Assembly (NCBI RefSeq): GCF_021606685.1
Contig: NZ_WKCB01000003.1
Coordinates: forward strand, 124,001-188,000
Length of the DNA stretch: 64,000 nt
Source: Pseudomonas syringae
GTDB lineage: Bacteria > Pseudomonadota > Gammaproteobacteria > Pseudomonadales > Pseudomonadaceae
Direction: 5' to 3'
The position numbers and the translations under genes were made by a program. Below the pieces are notes generated by a model. It was not told where the DNA came from. It searched no databases and saw only the letters and a program-made list of their open reading frames with translations. Below, in pieces: positions 21,357-29,154 of the stretch. Numbering within the stretch: position 1 is the first letter of the stretch; the number at the start of each line of letters is the position of its first letter.

Positions 21357-22619
21357 ACCCAGCGCCTGCTGCAAATCGTCGATCAGGTCTTCAATCGCCT
21401 CGATGCCCACCGACAGGCGGATCATCTCCGGCTTTACGCCAGCCATGGCCTGCTCCTGCTCGTTCATCTGCCGATGAGTGGTGGAGGCGGGGTGGCAGGC
21501 CAGGGATTTTGCATCGCCGATGTTTACCAGGCGCTTGAAGATCTGCAGCGCATCGTAGAAACGCACGCCTGCATCGAAGCCGCCCTTCAAGCCGAAGGAT
21601 AGGATCGCCGAGGGTTTGCCCTGCATGTATTTCTGCGCCAGCGCGTGGTGCGGATGGTCCGGTAGGCCGGCGTAGCTGACCCATTCCACCTCGGCATGTC
21701 CTTGCAGGAATTGCGCGATCTTGAGGGCGTTCTCGGTGTGGCGCTCCATGCGCAGGGCCAGGGTTTCCAGGCCTTGCAGCAGCAGGAAAGCGTTCATCGG
21801 CGCCAGCGCCGCGCCGGTGTTGCGCAGCGGCACGGTGCGAGCCCGAGCGATAAAGGCGGCCGGGCCGAATTTTTCGGTGTAGACCACACCGTGATAGGCC
21901 GGCTCGGGGTTGTTGAGGCCGGGGAATTTTTCTGGGTACTGGGCCCAGGGGAACGTGCCGCTGTCGACGATCACCCCGCCCAGAGAGTTGCCATGCCCGC
22001 CGACATATTTGGTCACCGAGTGCACGACGATATCGGCGCCGAACTGGATCGGCTTGCACAGGATCGGCGTGGCCACGGTGTTATCCACCATCAGCGGTAC
22101 GCCACGGGCGTGGGCCACGTTGGCCAGGGCTTCGATGTCGATGATATTGCCCGCCGGGTTGCCGATGCTTTCGCAGTACACCAGCTTGGTGTTGTCATCG
22201 ATCAGCTCAGCGATGGCCTCGGCTGAGTCGTCGCGGGCGAAGCGCACGTCGACGCCAAAGCTCGGCAACAGGTGCGCGAACAGGGTGTAGGTGCCGCCGT
22301 AGAGTTGCGGGGTGGTGACAATGTTGTCGCCAGCGCGGGTCAGGGTCTGGATCGCATAGTGGATCGCGGCGCTGCCAGCCGAGACAGCCAGGGCTGCGAT
22401 ACCGCCTTCGAGGGCGGCGATGCGCTGCTCCAGCACGTCGTTGGTGGGGTTCATGATCCGCGTGTAGATATTACCGGGCACGTCGAGGTTGAACAGGTCG
22501 GCGCCGTGCTGGGCGTTATCGAATTCGAAGGCGACGTTCTGGTAAATCGGCACCGCGACGGCTTTGGTGGTCGGGTCGGACTTGAAGCCGTGGTGCAGGG
22601 CGATGGTGGCGTCTTTCAT
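21342..22619 (-). CDS. metY: O-acetylhomoserine sulfhydrylase (MetY-like)
   Basis: A 425-aa PLP enzyme of the Cys/Met metabolism family that makes homocysteine from O-acetylhomoserine and sulfide, or a related reaction. The PLP lysine is Lys204 in HSVTKYVGGHG. Other family marks are YTRIMNPTNDVLEQR, ESIGNPAGNIIDIEAL and CHPASTTHRQM. It differs from the MetY sequence I recall from P. aeruginosa PA5025 (N-terminus MKDATIALHHGF), so it may be a second paralogue with a different thiol donor. The start ATG has AAGGAGG upstream. The longer frame to 22796 overlaps the divergent rlmJ start and is rejected. Confidence 0.9.
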   Translation of the reverse strand: MKDATIALHHGFKSDPTTKAVAVPIYQNVAFEFDNAQHGADLFNLDVPGNIYTRIMNPTNDVLEQRIAALEGGIAALAVSAGSAAIHYAIQTLTRAGDNIVTTPQLYGGTYTLFAHLLPSFGVDVRFARDDSAEAIAELIDDNTKLVYCESIGNPAGNIIDIEALANVAHARGVPLMVDNTVATPILCKPIQFGADIVVHSVTKYVGGHGNSLGGVIVDSGTFPWAQYPEKFPGLNNPEPAYHGVVYTEKFGPAAFIARARTVPLRNTGAALAPMNAFLLLQGLETLALRMERHTENALKIAQFLQGHAEVEWVSYAGLPDHPHHALAQKYMQGKPSAILSFGLKGGFDAGVRFYDALQIFKRLVNIGDAKSLACHPASTTHRQMNEQEQAMAGVKPEMIRLSVGIEAIEDLIDDLQQALGSTRV

Positions 22620-22794
22620 GATTATTGTTGTCCTCCTTGGATGGGCTGCCCGCCACAATAAATCCGCGCCTGCGCTGTCATTTAGATTTTTTTCAACCGC
22701 CTGCCTGTGTTTGCGGCATAAGCACCGCCCGGCATGCGGCCCTGCACCTTTGCGCCGGTAAAAGGTAAACTTCGCCCCCTGCGCAGGAGCAACC

Positions 22795-23631
22795 ATGAAT
22801 TATCGTCACGCCTTTCACGCCGGCAACCACGCCGATGTCTTCAAACACCTGACCTTGACCCGCCTCATCGCCCTGATGTCGCGCAAGGAACAGCCGTTCG
22901 CCTATCTCGACACCCACGCGGGCATCGGGCTATACGACCTGCAAGGCGACCAGGCCAACCGCACCGGTGAATACCTGGAAGGCATCGCGCGCCTGTGGGG
23001 CAAAAGCGACCTGCCGCCGCTGACCGCCGACTACATGCGCGTGCTGCACGAGATGAACCCGGACGGCCAGTTGCGTTACTACCCAGGCTCGCCGGAGTTT
23101 GCGCGACGCCTAACGCGGCCTCAGGACCGTGTATTGCTCAATGAAAAGCACCCGGAAGACGGCGTGCTGCTCAAGGACAATATGAAGGGTGATCGCCGCG
23201 TGAAAGTGCATCTGGGCGAAGGCTGGCATGTACCCCGGGCCTTGCTGCCGGTGCCGGAAAAGCGCGCGCTGATGTTGATTGACCCGCCGTTCGAGAAGCT
23301 TGATGAGATGCAGCGCTGCGCCGCGTCCCTCAAAGAGGCGGTAAGTCGTATGCGCCAGACCGTCGCGGCCATCTGGTACCCGGTGAAGGACCAACGCATG
23401 CTGCGGCGCTTCTACCAGGACCTGGCCGGCACCGGCGCGCCTAAATTGCTGCGCGTGGAGTTGCTGGTGCATCCGCTGGACACGCCCAACACCCTGACCG
23501 GCTCGGGCCTGGCAATCGCCAACCCGCCGTGGGGCTTGGAGGAGGAGTTGCGTGAGTTGCTGCCGTGGCTGTCCAAGCAGCTGGGCCAGACCCAGGGCGG
23601 GTGGCAGATGGATTGGCTGATTGCTGAGTAA
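22795..23631 (+). CDS. rlmJ: 23S rRNA (adenine-2030-N6) methyltransferase RlmJ
   Basis: A 278-aa SAM-dependent enzyme that methylates A2030 of 23S rRNA. The N-terminal MNYRHAFHAGNHADVFKH motif is diagnostic. SAM-binding residues lie in LDTHAGIG (38-45), and the amino-methylase catalytic tetrapeptide DPPF is at 163-166. The length matches E. coli RlmJ (280 aa). GCAGGAG lies just upstream of the ATG. It is a single gene, divergent from metY and convergent with msrA. Confidence 0.95.
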   Translation: MNYRHAFHAGNHADVFKHLTLTRLIALMSRKEQPFAYLDTHAGIGLYDLQGDQANRTGEYLEGIARLWGKSDLPPLTADYMRVLHEMNPDGQLRYYPGSPEFARRLTRPQDRVLLNEKHPEDGVLLKDNMKGDRRVKVHLGEGWHVPRALLPVPEKRALMLIDPPFEKLDEMQRCAASLKEAVSRMRQTVAAIWYPVKDQRMLRRFYQDLAGTGAPKLLRVELLVHPLDTPNTLTGSGLAIANPPWGLEEELRELLPWLSKQLGQTQGGWQMDWLIAE

Positions 23632-23654
23632 TCAGGTCCCAAGCCAGATACCTA

Positions 23655-23753
23655 TCAAATGTGGGAGGGGGCTTGCCTCCGATAGCTTAGTGTCAGTCAG
23701 TGCATCTGTAGCTGACCCACCGCTATCGGGAGCAAGCCCCCTCCCACATTTGA
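23655..23753. repeat. REP doublet, same subfamily as 6009-6103
   Basis: TCAAATGTGGGAGGGGGCTTGC and its inverse flank a variable centre. It sits between the convergent 3' ends of rlmJ and msrA. The left arm reads GCCTCCGATAGC and the right arm GCTATCGGGAGC, so the inner part has diverged from the other two copies (GATAGC in place of GATGGC). Confidence 0.9.
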
Positions 23754-23766
23754 ATTGTGCTGGGGC

Positions 23767-24414
23767 TTAGATCGGGCAAGTCACGCCCGTGCCGCCGATC
23801 CCGCAATAGCCCTGGGGATTCTTCGCCAGGTACTGCTGGTGATAGGTCTCGGCGAAGTACACCGTCGGCGCCTCATCGATCTCGGTGGTAATCACACCCA
23901 GGCCTGCTTTGGTCAACTCACCCTGATAAGCCTCTGCGCTGGCCTGCGCCGCCGCCAATTGCTCCGGCGTGGTGGCGTAGATCACCGAGCGGTATTGGCT
24001 GCCGATGTCATTGCCCTGGCGCATGCCCTGAGTCGGGTTGTGCAGTTCCCAGAACATCTTCAGCAGGTCTTCATACTTGACCTTGGCCTGGTCATACACC
24101 ACCAGCACCACTTCACTGTGGCCGGTCAGGCCGGAGCAGACTTCTTCATAGGTCGGGTTCGGCGTGAAGCCGCCTGCGTAACCGACCACGGTGCTGACCA
24201 CGCCGTCGCGCTGCCAGAACCTGCGTTCGGCGCCCCAAAAGCAACCCAGGCCGAAAATTGCAAAGCCGACATCGTCAAGGAACGGGCCCAGCAGTGGGTT
24301 GCCGTTGACGAAGTGCGTTTCCGGCAGGGTCATCGGGGTTTCACGGCCAGGCAAAGCTTGTTCTTGAGTAGGCAACACGTTTTTGTTCACCAGAATTTCC
24401 GAGCGCAAGACCAT
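23767..24414 (-). CDS. msrA: Peptide methionine sulfoxide reductase MsrA
   Basis: Repairs the S-epimer of methionine sulfoxide in proteins. The 215-aa sequence has the active site [13 protein letters not shown] with catalytic Cys58. [18 protein letters not shown] and [10 protein letters not shown] follow, and the C-terminal resolving cysteines are in GYCGIGG and TCPI. The start ATG gives [12 protein letters not shown]. Its position beside dipA matches P. aeruginosa PA5018/PA5017. Confidence 0.95.
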   Translation of the reverse strand: MVLRSEILVNKNVLPTQEQALPGRETPMTLPETHFVNGNPLLGPFLDDVGFAIFGLGCFWGAERRFWQRDGVVSTVVGYAGGFTPNPTYEEVCSGLTGHSEVVLVVYDQAKVKYEDLLKMFWELHNPTQGMRQGNDIGSQYRSVIYATTPEQLAAAQASAEAYQGELTKAGLGVITTEIDEAPTVYFAETYHQQYLAKNPQGYCGIGGTGVTCPI

Positions 24415-24486
24415 GATCAGTCCTCTCAGTCAGATTGAGTAAGGTAAGAATTCAGACAGCCAGTGTGCCCGAGTGTTACAGCGCTG

Positions 24487-27180
24487 TCAGGCGATTGGCC
24501 CGCGCGGGTAGCGTTTAAGCTTCTCGAGCAGCTCTGCGCCGGGGATCGGCCGGTCGAACAGGTAGCCCTGGCCCACGTCGCAACGATGCCGACGCAGGAA
24601 CGCCAGTTGCTCGGACGTCTCGATGCCTTCGGCTACCACCTTGAGCTTGAGGTTGTGGGCCATGGCGATCACGGCCGAGGTGATTTCCATGTCGTCCTGG
24701 TTGTCCGGGATTTCGTGGATAAAGCTGCGATCGATCTTGATGATGTCGATGGGGAATTTTTTCAGGTAGCTGAGCGACGAGTAGCCGGTGCCGAAGTCGT
24801 CCATGGCCAGGGTCAGGCCAAAACTCTTCAATTGATCCAGCTGCAGGCGCGTGTCTTCAGTGGCTTCCAGCAGCAAGCCTTCAGTCAGCTCCAGCTCCAG
24901 CAGGTTGGCCGGCAGCTGTTCTTCCTTGAGGATGGTGGCGATCGAGGCCACCAGGTCCGGGTCGGAGAACTGCTTGGGCGACAGGTTGATCGCCACCTGC
25001 AGGTTGCCCATGCCAGCGGCGCTCAGTTGCTTGCTCATGCGGCAGGCCTGGCGGGCGATCCACTTGCCGATGGGGATGATCAGCCCGGTTTCTTCGGCCA
25101 CGCTGATGAACTGGTCGGGACGGATCATGCCCTTTTCCGGGTGGTTCCAGCGCAACAGCGCTTCCATCCCCAGCAAGCGGCCGCTGCGCAGGCACAGCTT
25201 GGGTTGGTAGAACACGTCCAGCTCGTTCTGGGTCAGGGCGCGGCGCAGGTTGTTTTCCACGAACAGCTTGTAGCTGGCCTCGGCGTTCAGCGCTTCGGTG
25301 AAGACCTGTACCTGGTGTTTGCCGTTGGCCTTGGCCTTGTGCAGCGCCAGGCCGGCGTTACGCATCAGGGTCTGCGGGTCGCGGCCATGCAATGGCGCGC
25401 AGGCCAGGCCCACGGAGCCGGTGACGCTGATCAACTGGTTGTCGACGAACATCGGCTTGTCGAGGGTCGCGAGCAGCTGGCTGGCCACCAACTGGCCGCT
25501 TTCCAGGTCGGTGTCGTCGAGCAGCACCGCAAACTCGTTACTGGCAAACCGCGCCAGGCTGCCCCCGGCACTCAGGCTGTTGCGCAGGCGACGGGCGAGG
25601 CTGATCAGCAGTTTGTCACCGGTCTGGTGGCCAAGGCTGTCGTTGATTCGCTTGAAGTTGTCGATGTCTACCAGCAGCAGGCTGATCGAGCTGTCGCTGT
25701 CGCGGGCAAAGCGTTCGTCGAGGTTGCGGATGAATGCCGGGCGGTTGCCCAGGTTGGTCAGGTTGTCGGTGTAGGCCAGGCGCTCGATGCGTTGCTGCGC
25801 GAGTTTGGTCTGGGTGATGTCTTCGTAAATGCCGATGTAGTGAGTCAGCTCACGGTTATCGCCATACACCTTGGAGATCGACAGCTGGCCCCAGTAGGGT
25901 TCGAGGTTTTTACGCCGGCTTTTGAATTCACCCTGCCAGCTGTTGCTCTTGGCCAGGCTCGATGGCGCGTCGAACAGCAGCTCACTGAGGTTTTCCAGGG
26001 CCGGCAGCTGCGCCAGGCGGTGGCCGTGGACTTCTTCGGCGCTGTACTGGGTGATCGCGGTGAAGCTGGGGTTGACGTACTCCACCACGCCGTCGCAGTT
26101 GACCAGCAAAAACGCATTGGCGCTTTGCTCTACCGCGCGCTGGAACAAGTGCAGGGCGCTGGTGGCGGTGCGGCGGTTGTGGTTGTTGATAACGTGCGCG
26201 AACTGGTCTGCCAGCTCGCCGGCAAAGGCGATCTCATCGGCTTGCCAGGCGCGTGAACTGCCGTTTTGTTCCAGGCACAGCACGCCGACCACCTGGCCGT
26301 CGACGCGGATGCTCGCGTCGAGCATGGCGTGGATGTTCTTGGCGCGCAGGTTCTCAGCCATTTCACGGGTGCGCGGGTCGCGCATGGCGTTGGTGGCGTC
26401 GATGGCGCGGCTGGTGTGCAGGGCTTCCAGGTAATCCGGGAAGCAGCTGGCGTCAATCGGTTCGGGCAGATGGTACTGCTGATCGGCGCGGTGGTACGCC
26501 GAGATCGGCACCAGGCGTTGGCCTTCGAGGTTCCAGATGCTGGCACAGTCGATCTGGTAAATATCGCAGGCGCTGCGGGTGATCAGCTCGGCGGCTTCCT
26601 GCAGCGAATTGTTGGCGGTGTAGCGCTGGCGGGCCAGCAGCAGGATCAGCTCCTGCTGGGCGCGCACCCGCTCCAGGTGCTGCAGTTGTTCCTGCTGGGC
26701 ACGCTGGTTGAGTTCCAGGGCGATCTGCAGGCGGCTGTTCTGGTTTTCCAGGTCCGCGGTGGGGGCGGCGCAGGGGATTTCGCTGAACAGGCCGTCAACC
26801 ACCATCAGGTAGCCGCGCAGCAGGTGGCGATTGTGTTGTTTGTAGGCTTCGCCCATTTCCAGCAGGCTCAACGGGCCGTCGCTGGTGTGCAGGGTGTAGC
26901 GCACCAGGTAATGAGGGCTCTGGGTCAGTTGCTGCTGGATGGCGTCGTGCAGTTGATAGCGCGCCTGGGGCTCCATCAGGCTGGCGTAGGGTGTGCCGAG
27001 CAGGGCACACAGCTCGACCGCCGGCAGGCCGAATTGGCGCTCGCAATTGGGGTCGAGGTAGAGCAGGGCCCAGCTTGCCTCATTAAGCCGCTCGAAACGC
27101 AGCATACCGAGGCGCGAGGGCACCGGTAACTGCGTCACTACCTCGGCCGCCATACGGGCGACATCGGGTTGGCTTTTCAT
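24487..27180 (-). CDS. dipA: c-di-GMP phosphodiesterase DipA (PAS-GAF-PAS-degenerate GGDEF-EAL)
   Basis: An 897-aa soluble multidomain protein. A PAS-like domain covers about 20-130, a coiled coil about 140-185, GAF about 190-350, PAS about 355-465, GGDEF about 475-630 and EAL about 645-890. The GGDEF site reads ASNEF (in RFASNEFAVLLDD), so cyclase activity is not expected. The EAL domain keeps MEALLRW, the NLS and ELTEG glutamate, DDFGTGYSS and KIDRSFI, so it should hydrolyse c-di-GMP. P. aeruginosa DipA (PA5017) has this architecture and controls biofilm dispersal, and its neighbours there are also msrA and aceF. No signal peptide or membrane segment was seen. What the PAS and GAF domains sense is unknown. 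Confidence 0.92.
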   Translation of the reverse strand: MKSQPDVARMAAEVVTQLPVPSRLGMLRFERLNEASWALLYLDPNCERQFGLPAVELCALLGTPYASLMEPQARYQLHDAIQQQLTQSPHYLVRYTLHTSDGPLSLLEMGEAYKQHNRHLLRGYLMVVDGLFSEIPCAAPTADLENQNSRLQIALELNQRAQQEQLQHLERVRAQQELILLLARQRYTANNSLQEAAELITRSACDIYQIDCASIWNLEGQRLVPISAYHRADQQYHLPEPIDASCFPDYLEALHTSRAIDATNAMRDPRTREMAENLRAKNIHAMLDASIRVDGQVVGVLCLEQNGSSRAWQADEIAFAGELADQFAHVINNHNRRTATSALHLFQRAVEQSANAFLLVNCDGVVEYVNPSFTAITQYSAEEVHGHRLAQLPALENLSELLFDAPSSLAKSNSWQGEFKSRRKNLEPYWGQLSISKVYGDNRELTHYIGIYEDITQTKLAQQRIERLAYTDNLTNLGNRPAFIRNLDERFARDSDSSISLLLVDIDNFKRINDSLGHQTGDKLLISLARRLRNSLSAGGSLARFASNEFAVLLDDTDLESGQLVASQLLATLDKPMFVDNQLISVTGSVGLACAPLHGRDPQTLMRNAGLALHKAKANGKHQVQVFTEALNAEASYKLFVENNLRRALTQNELDVFYQPKLCLRSGRLLGMEALLRWNHPEKGMIRPDQFISVAEETGLIIPIGKWIARQACRMSKQLSAAGMGNLQVAINLSPKQFSDPDLVASIATILKEEQLPANLLELELTEGLLLEATEDTRLQLDQLKSFGLTLAMDDFGTGYSSLSYLKKFPIDIIKIDRSFIHEIPDNQDDMEITSAVIAMAHNLKLKVVAEGIETSEQLAFLRRHRCDVGQGYLFDRPIPGAELLEKLKRYPRGPIA

Positions 27181-27398
27181 GGGGGAGACTCACTTGAAAT
27201 ACTGCGCACGGCGCCGGGCTCACGCCCTCTTTTCTGTTGCCTGCGGCAAGGTTGCATCATGCGGCGCGGGCTGACAAGAGAGGATGAAGGCTAAGTGCTA
27301 TAAGGGGGTTATCGGCCGCGTGAGGGGTTTCTTCAATCGGTATGACAGAAGGTGTACAAACCTGTTTTGTCGGTGCAATTTATTGCCCTTGCGCAGGC

Positions 27399-27425
27399 AA
27401 AAAAAAGCCCCGCCAAGTGGCGGGG
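27399..27425 (-). terminator. Intrinsic terminator of the aceEF operon
   Basis: On the minus strand CCCCGCCA pairs with TGGCGGGG over a 2-nt loop and is followed by eight T. It lies 72 nt after the aceF stop. The rest of the 316-nt gap up to dipA should hold the dipA promoter; I see no clear hexamers. Confidence 0.9.
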
Positions 27426-27496
27426 TTGAGGTACGAGCGTGGCGCTCGGAAATCGCTGCAGCCAGGCCTCCCCGGTGAAGAGGAGGCCTTTGCCGC

Positions 27497-29143
27497 TTAC
27501 AGCAGGATGGTGCGGATATCGTTCAGCAGTTGGCTCAAGCGCTGCGTGAAGCGTGCAGCGGCGGCGCCGTTGATCACTCGGTGATCGTAGGACAACGACA
27601 GCGGCAGCATCAGCTTGGGCTGGAACGCTTTACCGTCCCACACAGGCTGGATGGTGGCCTTGGACACGCCAAGGATCGCCACTTCCGGTGCGTTGACGAT
27701 TGGCGTGAAGCCAGTACCGCCAATGTGACCGAGGCTGGAGATGGTGAAGCAAGCGCCTTGCATGTCGTCTGCGGTGAGCTTCTTGTCGCGGGCCTTGGCA
27801 GCCAGCGCAGCCGCTTCGGCAGCGAGTTGCAGCAGGCTCTTCTGGTCGACGTTCTTGATGACCGGTACCAGCAGGCCTTCCGGGGTGTCGACTGCGAAGC
27901 CTACGTGCACGTACTTCTTGCGAATGATCGCCTTGCCGCTTGGCGCCAGCGAACTGTTGAAGTCCGGCAGCTCCTTGAGCAGGTGTGCACACGCCTTGAG
28001 CAGCAGCGGCAGCACGGTCAGTTTCACGCCGGCTTTCTCGGCCACGGCTTTCTGCGCAACGCGGAAAGCTTCCAGGTCGGTGATGTCGGCCTGGTCGAAC
28101 TGAGTCACGTGCGGGATATTCAGCCAGCTCGCGTGCAGGCTCGACGCGCCGATTTGCATCAGGCGGGTCATCGGCACTTCTTCGGTTTCGCCGAAGCGGC
28201 TGAAGTCCACGGTGCGGATCGGCGGAATGCCCGAACCACCGGTAGCGCCACCGGCAGCCGGCGCTTCCTTGGCTTTTTGCATCATGGCTTTGACGTAGAC
28301 CTGCACGTCTTCCTTCAGCACGCGACCGTGCGGGCCAGTGGCCGACACAGCGTTCAGCTCGACGCCGAATTCACGGGCCAGTTGACGCACTGCAGGGCCG
28401 GCGTGAACCTTGGCACCGCTTGGGGCAGGGGCGGCAGGCGCAGGGGCCGGTGCGGCCTCGGCTTTTGCAGCCGGTGCAGGTGCAGCTGCAGCCGGTGCAG
28501 CTTCAGCTTTGGCGGCTGGAGCAGCGGCCGGTGCTGGCGCAGCAGCAGGCGCAGCGCCTTGTACTTTCAGCTTGAGGATGAAGTCGCCAGTGCCGACTTC
28601 GTCTTCCAGCTTGACCGCGATGCTTTCCACCACGCCGGCAGCCGGCGAAGGGATTTCCATGGAGGCCTTGTCGGACTCCAGGGTGATCAGCGACTGGTCG
28701 GCTTCGACGGTGTCGCCGACCTTGACCAGCAGCTCGATGATCTTGGCCTTACCCGACGAGCCGATGTCCGGCACGTGAATATCCTGAACGGAGGCGGCAG
28801 CCGGTGCAGCAGCCGGGGCCGCAGGGGCCTCGGCAGCAGCAGGCTTTTCAGCAGCCGGTGCGGGTGCAGCAGCGGCAGCAGGAGCTGGCGCAGGGGCCGC
28901 ATCAGCGGCACCTTCGATTTCCAGCTCCAGCAGTTCGTCGCCTTCTTTCAGGCGGTCGCCCAGCTTCACTTTCAGGCTCTTGACCACGCCGGCCTTGGGA
29001 GCAGGGATTTCCATGCTCGCCTTGTCCGATTCCAGGGTCAGGATGCTCTGATCGGCTTCGACAGTGTCGCCGACCTTCACAAACAGCTCGATTACTTCAC
29101 CTTCACCGCTGCCGATGTCAGGTACGCGAATGAGTTCGCTCAC
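27497..29143 (-). CDS. aceF: Pyruvate dehydrogenase complex E2, dihydrolipoamide acetyltransferase
   Basis: The structural core of the pyruvate dehydrogenase complex (548 aa). It has two lipoyl domains (about 1-75 and 119-193), each with the lipoylation motif ESDKASMEIP, joined by long Ala/Pro/Glu linkers. A peripheral-subunit-binding domain follows at about 250-285 (VRQLAREFGVELNAV). The catalytic domain from about 320 ends in SYDHRVINGAAAARF, with the catalytic His. Asn stands where E. coli AceF has Asp (DHRVIDG). The start is GTG; its GAGGAG site overlaps the aceE stop codon (TGAGGAG), indicating tight translational coupling. The linkers give internally repetitive GCAGCCGGTGC-type DNA. Confidence 0.96.
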   Translation of the reverse strand: MSELIRVPDIGSGEGEVIELFVKVGDTVEADQSILTLESDKASMEIPAPKAGVVKSLKVKLGDRLKEGDELLELEIEGAADAAPAPAPAAAAAPAPAAEKPAAAEAPAAPAAAPAAASVQDIHVPDIGSSGKAKIIELLVKVGDTVEADQSLITLESDKASMEIPSPAAGVVESIAVKLEDEVGTGDFILKLKVQGAAPAAAPAPAAAPAAKAEAAPAAAAPAPAAKAEAAPAPAPAAPAPSGAKVHAGPAVRQLAREFGVELNAVSATGPHGRVLKEDVQVYVKAMMQKAKEAPAAGGATGGSGIPPIRTVDFSRFGETEEVPMTRLMQIGASSLHASWLNIPHVTQFDQADITDLEAFRVAQKAVAEKAGVKLTVLPLLLKACAHLLKELPDFNSSLAPSGKAIIRKKYVHVGFAVDTPEGLLVPVIKNVDQKSLLQLAAEAAALAAKARDKKLTADDMQGACFTISSLGHIGGTGFTPIVNAPEVAILGVSKATIQPVWDGKAFQPKLMLPLSLSYDHRVINGAAAARFTQRLSQLLNDIRTILL

Positions 29144-29154
29144 AAAAAATCTCC

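Noticed and set aside
28400-28560. Repetitive GCAGCCGGTGC DNA as a possible variable repeat locus
   Set aside because: It encodes the Ala/Pro linker between AceF domains; the low complexity is explained by the protein.
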